Assembly: GCA_964476505.1 (NCBI GenBank) | Contig: CAYZAW010000001.1 | Span: 62,001 to 126,000, forward strand | Direction of reading: 5' to 3' | DNA: 64,000 bases | Origin: CAYZAW01 sp964476505 | GTDB lineage: Bacteria > Bacillota > Clostridia > Christensenellales > CAG-138 | Shown: positions 1 to 9,194 of the stretch, in pieces | How positions within the stretch are numbered: position 1 is the first letter of the stretch | How the letters are laid out: each line of letters opens with the position of its first letter | Program-made: the position numbers and the translations under genes | The notes under the pieces: model-generated | Told to the model about the DNA's origin: nothing | Databases searched by the model: none | Seen by the model: only the letters and a program-made list of their open reading frames with translations

Positions 1-1512
1 CAGCCACTTTGCCATCCGCACGATGGATTCCACGATGTTGCCGCCCCGCTGGGTGTTGGTGGTGCTCTCCAAGAATTTCATGTCCAGCTTGATGACCTGC
101 GCCGGAACATCCTTTAATGTGTTGAGCGACGAGTATCCGCTGCCGAAATCGTCTATCTCCACGGTAAAGCCTGCTTTTAAAAGCTGCTTGACCACGGCAA
201 TGATCTGCTCGGCAGACTTGCTGAAGGCGGATTCCGTGATCTCCAAGCGCAGCAGATCCACAGGCAGCCGGTAGGTTTTTACCAGCCCCGTGATCACATC
301 CACGATATCATCCCTGAAAATATCGTAGCGGGAGATATTCACCGATACCGGAAGCGGGTTTCGCTCTTCGTCGATCTAGCGCCTTAAATATTGGCAGACT
401 CGCTCCCAAATGCATTTATCCAGCTCGTAAACAAAGCCGTTCTTCTCAAATATGGGGATGAACACGCCGGGCGGGATCAAGCCCTTTTCCGGGTGCCGCC
501 AGCGGGCGAGCGCTTCCGCACCGATGAGTGCGCCCGTGGAGTGGTTGTATTGGGGCTGGAACCACGGCTCAAACTGACCGCCGGAGAGTGCCGATTCCAT
601 GTCTGTTACAACTTCCTGCTCCGAGATGAGGCGTTTGCGAAGAGATTCATCGTAGTTGGCGATCTGCTCATCGTACCGGCCCTTGATGGAATCCGCCGCA
701 AGCATGGCTCTGTCGTACATGGCGCTGGGGGAAAGGGACAGGTCGTCTACCAGATACCGCCCGATGCTGAAGGTAACGGGGGAGACAAGCCCGTTTACGG
801 TGCTTGCCTGTATCCGCATGTTTTTTAAGACTTCTGCGTCCCGCAGCTTGGACGGGTACAGCACGGCAAAATCGTCCGCGGCAACCCGGCATACAATGCC
901 GCCGTGTGCCTCAAAGCCCTCCCGGAACACATTGGCGATGTACTGTAATACCTCGTCGCCCTTTTTCGTGCCGTATTGATCGTTGATGACCTTGAAGCGG
1001 TCGATATCAAAGCAGGCCATGATGTAATAGCCGGGTGCTTGCGCCTGTACCATTTGCTGCGCCTTCTCAAAGAAGGTTTCCCGGCTGTAAAGCCCTGTGA
1101 GCTTGTCCCGCTGTAACGTATTGACCGTTGCGGCGGCTTCCCGAAGGGCAATGTTGTTTTTCAGGCAGTGGCGGATAACCTCCGGGTTATAGGGCTTCAT
1201 GATGTAATCGTTTGCGCCAAGCGTGAGGCATTTGCTTCTGGCTTCTTCGTCCTCGTTGCCGGTGATCATGATAACGGGAATCTGCGATAGCAGCGGGTTC
1301 TCCCGAATCCGCTTCAATACCTCGTAGCCGTCCATTTCCGGCATTACGATGTCCAGCAGTACAGCGGAAACAGACGCGTAGTGATCGGCTAGCGATAAAA
1401 GCGCGTCTTTGCCGCAGGCAGCCTCCAAAACCGTATACTCGGGGGTGAGTGCGGCTTTTAAAAGCTTTCTGTTGGGCGAAATATCATCAACGATCAGCAG
1501 CGTTTTTTTCAT
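1..1512 (-). pseudogene. REC-GGDEF-EAL signalling protein, interrupted by amber codon, partial at window edge
   Basis: Domains in order: receiver (about residues 1-125, acceptor Asp in LLDIVMPEMDG, Lys in YIMKPYN), a diverged GGDEF domain (opens KLTGLYSR, but the signature reads AADDF) and an EAL phosphodiesterase domain (intact AEALARW). The frame meets TAG at 376-378 just after CQYLRR, where the family normally has Trp before IDE. Beyond it the same frame stays open to the window edge and keeps EAL motifs LEITESAF, DDFGSGYSSL and KLD, so the lesion is a single point change (TGG to TAG would explain it). Start taken at the ATG at 1512 behind AGAAAGG rather than the longer upstream reading. 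A terminated product would keep REC and AADDF but lose the EAL core. It may be a recent pseudogene, a sequencing error or a readthrough gene. It lies beside a hybrid kinase that could be its partner (inference). Confidence 0.85.
376..378 (-). other. In-frame TAG (amber) within the EAL domain
   Basis: On the minus strand the codons read TTA AGG CGC TAG ATC GAC GAA, giving YLRR-stop-IDE. Conserved coding sequence continues in the same frame on the far side. Neighbouring genes such as pgk and ridA use TAG as a normal stop, so the codon is not reassigned across the genome. Confidence 0.9.
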
Positions 1513-1682
1513 AACAGCTTGCCTTTCTGTTAAAATACATGTTTTGATGCGGCAACCCGCAAACGATTTCGCACGATAAACGAATACATCATATTCATAC
1601 CACGAAAATGTGAAATTTAACATTATATAGAAAAATCTGCTGTATGCTGTAAAAGCGCGTCAACACAAGAGGATTCGTAGCA

Positions 1683-1711
1683 AAAAAGAAGGTGCGGGTT
1701 TGTACCGCACC
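1683..1711 (-). terminator. Rho-independent terminator after the hybrid kinase
   Basis: On the minus strand GGTGCGG, a 7-base loop, CCGCACC, then TTCTTTTTT. It lies 40 bases past the kinase stop and separates it from the REC-GGDEF-EAL gene. Confidence 0.8.
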
Positions 1712-1751
1712 TAACAAAAGCAGGCTGTTTGTCTTTACTGTGTTATGCTGT

Positions 1752-4700
1752 TTATTCGTCTTGCCGTGACAGCATATTCCGGTGCTTGTTGGCATACGCC
1801 TTGGTAAGCTCTATGCCAAGCACATCCGGCTCAATGGGCTTGGAAACATGCGCGTTCATGCCGGAGGAGAGGGATTTTGTGATGTCCTCGCTAAAGGCGT
1901 TGGCGGTCAGCGCAACGATCTGCACGTTGTGCGCGTCCGGGTGGGAGGAGGCACGAATGAGGCGCGTGGCCTCATAACCGTCCATATTGGGCATTTGAAT
2001 GTCCATAAGGATGATGTCGTAATACCCCTTGGGAGAGGCAAGGAACATATCTAGCGCTATTTTACCGTCCTGCGCGCAATCGCAGGTAGCGCCGAATTTT
2101 ACATGGATGATGTTTTCCGCTACCATGCGGTTCATGGCGTTGTCCTCCGCCAGAAGGATGCGCATATTTCTAAGATCGTGCGCTGAAGGCACGGATTCCG
2201 GCTGGGCGGTGTGCCCGCCGGAGAGCGTTGCGAACAGGTCGAACAGGGTGGATTGATACAGCGGCTTGGATAAAAACAGGTTAGCGCCCGCAGACTGAAT
2301 GCTTTCGTCGGACTGATAATGGTCGTAGGCGGACGTAACGATAATGTAGGGCTCGCTGCCCAGCATTTCCCGGATGCAGCGGGTGGTTTCCAAACCGTTC
2401 ATGTTCGGCATTTTCCAGTCTACCAAGCACACGTTATAGGGATCATCCGTCTTGGCAGCGCGGTTTAGCTCCGTAAGCGCTGCTTCGCCGCTTTCCGCGC
2501 ACAGGTGGCGCACGCCGATGCGCCCCAGCGCGGCGGAAAGATACTCCCTGTCGGCAGCCTCGTCGTCCACGGCAAGAACGTGCAGGTTCTGCGCGCCCTC
2601 TAATATGCCGGTGACGGCTTCCGCCTCACTTTTGATGAACGGCAGATCAACAATAAAGGTTGTGCCGTGCCCTTGACTGCTTTTTACGGTCACGACCCCG
2701 TCCATCATACTGACCAAGCTGCCAACGATAGACAGCCCTAAGCCGTTTCCGCCGTATTTCTGCGCGGTCACGGCGTTTTCCTGTTCAAAGGGCTTGAACA
2801 GGCGCTCCTGCATTTCGTCGCTCATGCCGCAGCCGGTGTCTACCACTTCAAAATGGATGATGACCTTGTCCTTATGCACCGACTGTTGGCTGATGCATAA
2901 CCGGATAGAGCCCTGCTCGGTAAACTTGAGGGCGTTATTGAGCAGGTTGAGTAGGATCTGGTTGACCCGAAGCGAGTCGCCCATGAGCCATTCGTCAACG
3001 GAGGTCAAATAAACGGTTTCGTAGGATAGCTGCTTTTGCCGGCATTGCTGCTCGTAAAGCTCGGTAATGTTTGTGATCAGGCGAATAAAATTGAAGGGCG
3101 CATGCGCCAGCTTCATTTTGCCGGATTCGATGGAGGACACATCCAGTACATCGTTGATAACGGACAGCAGCTGCTTTGCTGCGGTATTGCAATAGGCAAG
3201 GTAGGCCTCCGTTTGCGCGGCGTCCGAATCCTTCGCCAGCTCCATAAAGCCGATGATGGCGTTAAGCGGCGTGCGAAGCTCGTGGCTCACACGGGACAGG
3301 AATTGGGACTTTGCGCTGCTGGCCTGATTTGCGGCGGCAAGGGCTTCGGAAAGCGCCCTGCTCTTTTCTGCTTCCTCGCGGATCAGGTCGGTCACATCCT
3401 CGCGCATCATCACAATGATCAAGCGCTGGGGATCGATATAATACTGGGTGATTCGCTTGTACCGCACCGTGCCGTCGGGCCGCCGCATGCGATAGGTGTA
3501 CACGAACCGCCCGCCGTCCTTCAGGTGGGCATGTATGGTATCGATCAGCGAGTTTTGTATCGCCATTTCCCGATCCTCCGGGAACACGCAGTCGTTATAC
3601 AAAGAGCGCGTAACGGCATCCGCATCGTCTCCGAACTGCGGCGGCATGTGGTACAGGCCTGCCTTTTCCAACACGTCAAAATGCTTGGTTCTGCCGTCGA
3701 TTCGCGCAACAAAGTCGTAATTGTCCGTTGCGATGCTGTGGTACATCAGCTCCTGCATCTTTTCCGCTTCAATATCGTACCAGTAGCTGAACAGCAGTAT
3801 GTTTCCGCTGGCGGGGTCTCGAAGAAGCCGCAGCGAATTGCGTACCCATGTGACCATGCCGTTTGGCAGCATTCTGCGGTACTCCAGCTTGAATTCGCTT
3901 TCGCCGGCGGCAAAACGCGAAAGGAGCTTGGCAGAATCGTTTAGCGCAAGAAAGCGCGCCCGTTCGTCGTCGTCGATCAAAAGCGATGCGTTTGCCTGCC
4001 CGTAGGAGAATACGGTTCGCTGGTCTTCCGGCACCACGGAGCCGTCCTGATAGCGGTAATCCAGCATTTCGCCGGTGGTAAGGTCGAAGGTTGCATGGGC
4101 AATGAGGTTATCCTCCGCCATGAAATCCCGCTCTTTTTGCAGCTCCCGTTCGTATTTTACAACGGCCTCCTGCCGCTGGGTCTCGTCGGTAGACATGCCA
4201 ACAGCCCGGAAGGGCTTGCCGTTTTCGTCATAGGCGTTGGTGTAGCGGATATGCTCGTACCAGTAGCTCTTGCGGTCGGACGTTAGCACCTTGAATACGC
4301 CCTCGGCAAAGGGTTCGCCGGCAAACAGCTTGTTGTACATCTCTAAAAACGCCGCGGCACTGTCCGGGTGTACAAAACCGCTTTCTATCAGGCTTTCGGG
4401 CACGTTAGGCACCACTTGCTGAAAGCCGTGCATTTGTGTGGAGTTTTGATATTGAATGATGCAGCGCCGCTTAAAGTCGTACTCCCAAATGCTGACGCTG
4501 GTGTTTTTCATAGCTACGTCAATGATCTGCTCGGCCTTTTTCAGCTCCGTCAGGTCGGTATAGGTGGCGTATACGGTGGCGGTGCCGTCTGCATGCGTAA
4601 CTGCTTCCGCACGGATGTGCACCCACTTGAGCCCGCCGTCATCGGTCACGTAACGATACGTCATTTCCTGCTCGCCGCGTTCCTGCGCCATGCTAAGCAG

Positions 4701-5591
4701 CTTTTCCTGCACCATGCCCCGGTCGTCCGGGTATACGCCTGCTAAAATATCCTGCTGCATGCGTTCCCGCAGGGTGCCGGCGTCCGTTTGGCAGATGGCC
4801 GCAAGGCCGCCGGAAAGATACTGGATGTCTAACCGCCCGTCCCTTGTAACGTCGCAGATGGCTAAGCCGCAGGCAAAATGCTCCACGGTTTCGGCAAGCT
4901 GCTTAAGCTGGGCGCGTTCACTGCGCACGCGCACATTTTGGAAGAACAGGAACGCCAAAACAAGGCATAGCATGTTGGCGGGGAAGATCATCAGCCAACC
5001 GGGGTTCAACAGCTGCACGGGAATGGCGATTCCCAGTATCAACGGCTGTAAAACAAGCACCGCCTTGGGGTAGTTTTCGGGAATGTGCTTTCGCCTAAAC
5101 CATACCAAAAGCAGCATACCGATGGCATATAAATAATACAGCCCAACCATGCCTAGGAGAAACAGCGGTCCGCGCGTGTATTCAAAATTGGGGCCCAGCG
5201 AATAGAAAAACTCCGTCCATGGGTTAGAGAGCACCAGCAGCCCGTAAATACCGTACAGCACCCATATAGCTGTTGCGAGATGCCTGCGACCGTAGTCGTT
5301 GCCCTCGTACAGGATGGTCAGCGCATACATAAACAGGGTTACGATCATCAGCTCCTGCGTGAGCAGGTAGAGCATCATGAACAGATGGTACAGGAAATGC
5401 GAGACCGGAAAATCCATGGCAACGCTGGCGGCGATATCGATAAGCGTCATAATGATGCTGGCACGCAGGCACCAAACAAAGCTTTTGTTTCGTGCCGTGT
5501 ACTGATCCTCGGGGAGCATGCGTACCGTGTAATAATACAACGCACACATTACAAGCAGCCCTACGATATCCGTATCGATATGCCAGAACAT
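1752..5591 (-). CDS. Membrane hybrid sensor histidine kinase with multiple PAS and two receiver domains
   Basis: 1279 residues. N-terminal membrane region of about seven helices (residues 1-225), then about four PAS-like sensor segments (roughly 235-750; phrases such as WVHIRAEAV and YKRITQYYIDP fit PAS/PAC). HisKA follows with the phospho-His in FLSRVSHELRTPLNAI (about 785), then a HATPase domain with NLLNNALKF, DTGCGMS and GGNGLGLSI. Two receiver domains close the protein: VDDEAAD/LVDWKMPNMNG and AEDNAMN/LMDIQMPNMDG, each with an acceptor Asp. The start at 5591 sits behind TGGAGGAATACGGATC. It is an inner-membrane phosphorelay kinase. It has no DNA-binding partner beside it, so it may pass phosphate to the neighbouring REC-GGDEF-EAL protein (inference). 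The ligand is unknown. Confidence 0.93.
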   Translation of the reverse strand: MFWHIDTDIVGLLVMCALYYYTVRMLPEDQYTARNKSFVWCLRASIIMTLIDIAASVAMDFPVSHFLYHLFMMLYLLTQELMIVTLFMYALTILYEGNDYGRRHLATAIWVLYGIYGLLVLSNPWTEFFYSLGPNFEYTRGPLFLLGMVGLYYLYAIGMLLLVWFRRKHIPENYPKAVLVLQPLILGIAIPVQLLNPGWLMIFPANMLCLVLAFLFFQNVRVRSERAQLKQLAETVEHFACGLAICDVTRDGRLDIQYLSGGLAAICQTDAGTLRERMQQDILAGVYPDDRGMVQEKLLSMAQERGEQEMTYRYVTDDGGLKWVHIRAEAVTHADGTATVYATYTDLTELKKAEQIIDVAMKNTSVSIWEYDFKRRCIIQYQNSTQMHGFQQVVPNVPESLIESGFVHPDSAAAFLEMYNKLFAGEPFAEGVFKVLTSDRKSYWYEHIRYTNAYDENGKPFRAVGMSTDETQRQEAVVKYERELQKERDFMAEDNLIAHATFDLTTGEMLDYRYQDGSVVPEDQRTVFSYGQANASLLIDDDERARFLALNDSAKLLSRFAAGESEFKLEYRRMLPNGMVTWVRNSLRLLRDPASGNILLFSYWYDIEAEKMQELMYHSIATDNYDFVARIDGRTKHFDVLEKAGLYHMPPQFGDDADAVTRSLYNDCVFPEDREMAIQNSLIDTIHAHLKDGGRFVYTYRMRRPDGTVRYKRITQYYIDPQRLIIVMMREDVTDLIREEAEKSRALSEALAAANQASSAKSQFLSRVSHELRTPLNAIIGFMELAKDSDAAQTEAYLAYCNTAAKQLLSVINDVLDVSSIESGKMKLAHAPFNFIRLITNITELYEQQCRQKQLSYETVYLTSVDEWLMGDSLRVNQILLNLLNNALKFTEQGSIRLCISQQSVHKDKVIIHFEVVDTGCGMSDEMQERLFKPFEQENAVTAQKYGGNGLGLSIVGSLVSMMDGVVTVKSSQGHGTTFIVDLPFIKSEAEAVTGILEGAQNLHVLAVDDEAADREYLSAALGRIGVRHLCAESGEAALTELNRAAKTDDPYNVCLVDWKMPNMNGLETTRCIREMLGSEPYIIVTSAYDHYQSDESIQSAGANLFLSKPLYQSTLFDLFATLSGGHTAQPESVPSAHDLRNMRILLAEDNAMNRMVAENIIHVKFGATCDCAQDGKIALDMFLASPKGYYDIILMDIQMPNMDGYEATRLIRASSHPDAHNVQIVALTANAFSEDITKSLSSGMNAHVSKPIEPDVLGIELTKAYANKHRNMLSRQDE

Positions 5592-5750
5592 GATCCGTAT
5601 TCCTCCAGTCGCGCGGTTGTTGTTTATCGAACGCAAAGAGCGTTGGTTTGGCTGTTTTTAAGAGATAAAACTTTAAACATGACAGTATTCCTTATAATAA
5701 GTATAAACTTTGTTATGCAAATCATAACAGCAAACAGGCGGTTCTTTCAA

Positions 5751-5792
5751 AAAACAGGGCTGCGGCAAACTGCCGCAGCCCTGTTTTTTTGT
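5751..5792 (-). terminator. Strong bidirectional-type terminator after the symporter
   Basis: A 17-bp perfect stem AAAACAGGGCTGCGGCA/TGCCGCAGCCCTGTTTT with a three-base loop, flanked by T-runs on both strands. It begins 15 bases past the symporter stop codon. Confidence 0.9.
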
Positions 5793-5806
5793 ATATCCGT
5801 ACTGTT

Positions 5807-7054
5807 TTATAATTTTGCCGCAGCCTTGCGCTCGGCCTTTTTGCGCTCCAGCTTGGAGATCCACATGGTGCAGGTAGCATCGCCGGTGATATTCAGCGTG
5901 GTACGGCCCATGTCGAAGATCTTGTCTACGCCTGCAATGATGGCGATACCTTCTACCGGCACGCCGATGGAGGTCAATACCATTGCCAGCATGATCATGC
6001 CTGCGCCGGAAACGCCTGCGGTACCTACGGAAGCCAGCGTGGCGGTAAGCACTACCATTGCCATATCACCAAGTGTTAAGGTAATGCCGTAGCAGGACGC
6101 GATGAACACGGTGGCTACTGCCTGATAGATGGCGGTACCGTCCATGTTGATGGTAGCGCCAAGGGGCAGCACGAAGGAGCTGATCTCAGGCTCCGCGCCC
6201 ATCTTGTTGCAGCATTCGATGTTGAGGGGCAGCGTTGCGTTGGAGGAGGTGGTGGTAAATGCGCAGATCATAGCCGGAGCAATGCCCTTGAAGAATGCTA
6301 TGGGGCTCATATTGCTCAGGAAGCGCACGCTTAAACCATACACCAGTATAATGTGCACCAAATAACCCAAGTACGCCACGCCGATAACGATCGCCAGCGT
6401 ACCCACGATGCTTGGCCCGTTTACGGCCACCACGTTTGCCATGAGGCAGAACACGCCGATGGGGGTGATCTTGATGATCATCATCATGATCTTCATGACT
6501 ACGGCATTCATGTTGTTAACGATGGAACCGATCTTATCGCCCTTTTCACCGGCAGCCAAGATGCCCGCGCCAAAGAGAATGGCGATCACGATAACGGGAA
6601 GCATGTCGGCACTGACCATGGGCTTAAAGAGATTGTCCGGGAAGATGTTCACGATCACCTGCATCACAGAGGGGGATTCCTTGGCCTCATACTCCAGCGT
6701 GGAAAGGTCGGTGCTGGGAAGCGTTGGGAACGCGCCCTTGAACAGGTTCGCGAAGATCAAGCCGATCACAACAGCCAGCGCGGTGGTGATCATGTAATAC
6801 ACGAATGTTTTTACACCCACGCTGCCAACGCGCTTTAAGTCCTTTAGCGAGATAACGCCGTCGCAGATAGAGAAGAGAACGACCGGTACGACAAGGAACT
6901 TCAAAAGATTGATGTAAATAGTGCCGATGGGCTTGAGATAGTCCGTGGTAAACTCCGGGGCGTTGATAAAGCACAAGCCCGCTAAGATACCAAGGAACAT
7001 GCCAATGAAGATCCATGCTGGCAGGGACAGTTTCCTTTTCTGCTTCGTTTCCAC
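5807..7054 (-). CDS. Dicarboxylate/amino acid:cation symporter (DAACS family)
   Basis: 415 residues, the usual length for the GltP/DctA/SdcS family of sodium- or proton-driven carriers for acidic amino acids or C4 dicarboxylates. Visible hallmarks are the serine-rich hairpin region TTTSSNATLPLNIE and the later PLGATINMDGTAIYQAVATVF motif, plus about eight hydrophobic segments and a Lys-rich C terminus. Start GTG at 7054 behind AGGAGGCATATT. Single-gene unit closed by the hairpin at 5751. Substrate (glutamate, aspartate, succinate or other) cannot be decided from sequence. Confidence 0.93.
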   Translation of the reverse strand: METKQKRKLSLPAWIFIGMFLGILAGLCFINAPEFTTDYLKPIGTIYINLLKFLVVPVVLFSICDGVISLKDLKRVGSVGVKTFVYYMITTALAVVIGLIFANLFKGAFPTLPSTDLSTLEYEAKESPSVMQVIVNIFPDNLFKPMVSADMLPVIVIAILFGAGILAAGEKGDKIGSIVNNMNAVVMKIMMMIIKITPIGVFCLMANVVAVNGPSIVGTLAIVIGVAYLGYLVHIILVYGLSVRFLSNMSPIAFFKGIAPAMICAFTTTSSNATLPLNIECCNKMGAEPEISSFVLPLGATINMDGTAIYQAVATVFIASCYGITLTLGDMAMVVLTATLASVGTAGVSGAGMIMLAMVLTSIGVPVEGIAIIAGVDKIFDMGRTTLNITGDATCTMWISKLERKKAERKAAAKL

Positions 7055-7393
7055 AATATGCCTCCTAAAAAATAGAATGATTCATGAGACGGTCAGCCCC
7101 ACGTTTATACGGAAGAAGCTGCCCCACCTGCACTATTGCAAAAACAGGCGGCGGCGAACCTCCAACCGACGAAGAGAGAATGCGGTTATCCAAGGGTGTA
7201 CCGATCCGTTGCGGGAATGCGAATGAATGTGTTAACCAAGGACAGTTATAATATGCATGAAGTCTCAATGCTTATATTTGAATCACAAGTATAGAATTCA
7301 ATAAAACGGAGCAAAAGGCAAGTTAAGAAGAGGTTAAGAAAGCGATAAGACGATATAAAGCAGTCGCAAAAGCGCCATAAATAGGGCAAAAAA
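7055..7393. other. Intergenic leader upstream of the symporter
   Basis: AT-rich upstream region of the symporter. A TATACT -10-like hexamer is visible on the minus strand near 7290 without a convincing -35. No RNA family, repeat or ORF recognised. Confidence 0.5.
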
Positions 7394-7428
7394 GACGCAT
7401 GCCGTCATAGGGAGGCACGCGCCTTTTT
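7394..7428 (-). terminator. Terminator after the 7460-8434 lipoprotein gene
   Basis: On the minus strand GGCGCGTGCC and GGCATGCGTC pair with two mismatches around a 10-base loop, followed by TTTTTT. Confidence 0.75.
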
Positions 7429-7459
7429 CAATCATATATTATTAGTGACGGCCGGGGAC

Positions 7460-8434
7460 TTATCCGGCGTACGGAACCACTTCGAAAAACTCGCTTTCGT
7501 TTATGCCGTCGATCAGCCAGCCCCAGTTTTCCGTATCCCGCACAACGGCAATGCGGCCTTCTCGCCCGTCCTCAGTAACGAACCCAACGTAGGTTTCCAA
7601 GTCCGTTTGTGTAGTAGCCAACTTTACGCCCTTCTCCAAGGTGGAGGGGGCGCTTTCTCCGTCAAAGGTAACGGGCAGCTCCCGGGTGGTGATCAACGTG
7701 CAGTACCCCCAGTATTCCGGGTCGAGCATGGAGGTGTCCCGCGTCCAAACGCTGCCGGGAACGCGCTCCAGTGCGAAGGCGGTTTCGCTTAGCCTATAAG
7801 GGATCTTTGCACCCCATGTGCCAAGGATATCTACGGTGGCCTCCACAGTGATCACACCGTTATCGATATCCATTACAACGCCGGAGCAGGAAAGCGGCAG
7901 CCAGTCACCGCTTTCTTCATCGTCATACGGGGATTCCGCCAGCATCAGCTCGCCGTTTGCATAACGCATCAGCCAAGTGGCGTAATCGCAGGATTCCATA
8001 TCGCCGGAAACCAACAGCTCCATCACGCCGTCGTTGTCAACATCGCAGGCAAAGCCGGTAAGGCCGTACACGATGTCCACCGCAAGGCTGGCGGGCTCGC
8101 CGCTTGCAGGCGTTACCGTGACCTGGCGCTTTTCCAAGAGGTAATCCGCTTCGGGAATCACGGTTACGATGATCGTTTCTGTTGCGCCGTCGCCGTCCAA
8201 GTCGCACTCCAGGGGCGTTTCCTCGTTAAATGTTAGATATTTGGTAGCATTGGGCGCATCCGGCGTGGCGGGGGGCTCCGCTACGGGGGCGGGCGTGTCG
8301 CTTACGGCAGGGCTTGCAGGCTGCTCGCTTGCGGCTTGCGGGGTGTTTTCCACGGCGGCAGGCTGTGTATTGGCACAGGCTGCAAGCGACAGCATAAGCG
8401 CTGCGCAAAGAAGTATAGCAATGGTCTTCTTCAT
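7460..8434 (-). CDS. Putative secreted lipoprotein, function unknown
   Basis: 324 residues. Signal peptide MKKTIAILLCAALMLSLAACA ends in a lipobox (LAAC), so the mature protein should be membrane anchored. An Ala/Pro/Glu-rich linker follows (about 22-60), then a domain beginning YLTFNEETPLECDLDGDGATETI. It contains two Asp-rich segments of calcium-binding or FG-GAP-like look, DLDGDGATE and DVDNDGVMELLVSGD. The C terminus (WGWLIDGINESEFFEV) is conserved-looking but not recognised. Start at 8434 behind AAAGGA with 9-base spacing; an upstream in-frame start would spoil the signal peptide. Monocistronic with its own terminator. May sense or bind an extracellular ligand (inference). Confidence 0.8.
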   Translation of the reverse strand: MKKTIAILLCAALMLSLAACANTQPAAVENTPQAASEQPASPAVSDTPAPVAEPPATPDAPNATKYLTFNEETPLECDLDGDGATETIIVTVIPEADYLLEKRQVTVTPASGEPASLAVDIVYGLTGFACDVDNDGVMELLVSGDMESCDYATWLMRYANGELMLAESPYDDEESGDWLPLSCSGVVMDIDNGVITVEATVDILGTWGAKIPYRLSETAFALERVPGSVWTRDTSMLDPEYWGYCTLITTRELPVTFDGESAPSTLEKGVKLATTQTDLETYVGFVTEDGREGRIAVVRDTENWGWLIDGINESEFFEVVPYAG

Positions 8435-8692
8435 TGATTTCAGTCCTTTCATGCGGGCAGGCTGTATACACAGCACCGCATTGTTTTTCATACATGATTA
8501 TAACGCATGGACGGCGCTGTTAGTTGCAAATTGATTATGAATTTTCCTTGAAACGCTTTTAAAGAATGACCGTGGAAATACTGGGCGGTTTTAGGTACAA
8601 TAGTAGCGGCGCGAGGCATATAGCAAACGGACGCTGCGATCAACAGTCGATAAGAAAAAAACACGAAGCCGTATATAGGGAAGGAGAACCGC

Positions 8693-9181
8693 ATGGAGCA
8701 AACACTGGTTGTAACCAGCCCGGCCTTTTTACCGGACGGAAAAATGCCAAAGCAAAACACGGGCTTTGGCGAGGACGCATCTCCCGCACTGCATATCGAG
8801 GGTATGCCGAAAAACACCGTATCGCTTGCGATCACGCTGGACGATTTAGACATTCCCTTTCTTCGCGCGTATAACCATTGGGCCATCTGGAACATTCCGG
8901 CTATGGCGGATATCCCGGCGGGCATTCCGGCGGGGGAGAAGGTGTTAGAGCTTAACGGCGCGGTGCAGGGCATGGCGTACGGAAAGCATCGCTACCGGGG
9001 GCCAAAACAGCCGCCGTTTATTAAAAATCGGCATCGGTACAGGTTTACGGTGTATGCGCTGGATACCGCGCTGTCTCTTTCAGCCGCAGAAAAAAAGCCC
9101 GCGCTTTTGCGGGCAATGAAAGGCCATGTGTTGGCAAGCGGCAGTATACTTGGCACCTACCGGCGGGGCGAAGAGGACTGA
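8693..9181 (+). CDS. YbhB/YbcL-family PEBP (Raf-kinase-inhibitor-like) protein
   Basis: 162 residues, typical for the bacterial phosphatidylethanolamine-binding-like family. Family landmarks: SPALHIEGMP near the N terminus, the ligand-pocket stretch ITLDDLDIP, the NHWAIWNIP segment (matching the HW..NIP pattern) and GKHRYRGPKQPP before the C-terminal helix. Start ATG behind GGAAGGAGAACCGC. No signal peptide, so probably cytoplasmic. Molecular role of bacterial members is poorly known. It is convergent with the diguanylate cyclase, with 13 bases between stops and no obvious terminator. Confidence 0.9.
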   Translation: MEQTLVVTSPAFLPDGKMPKQNTGFGEDASPALHIEGMPKNTVSLAITLDDLDIPFLRAYNHWAIWNIPAMADIPAGIPAGEKVLELNGAVQGMAYGKHRYRGPKQPPFIKNRHRYRFTVYALDTALSLSAAEKKPALLRAMKGHVLASGSILGTYRRGEED

Positions 9182-9194
9182 CAAACGGCTTTGC

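Noticed and set aside
376..378. Reassigned amber codon (alternative genetic code)
   Set aside because: pgk, ridA, the BaiN-like gene and the BceA-type ATPase gene end in TAG at their expected C termini, so TAG is a normal stop in this genome.
3036..3944. Long open frame antisense to the hybrid kinase (302 codons)
   Set aside because: Lies wholly opposite a well-supported coding region; composition is that of a reverse-frame shadow.
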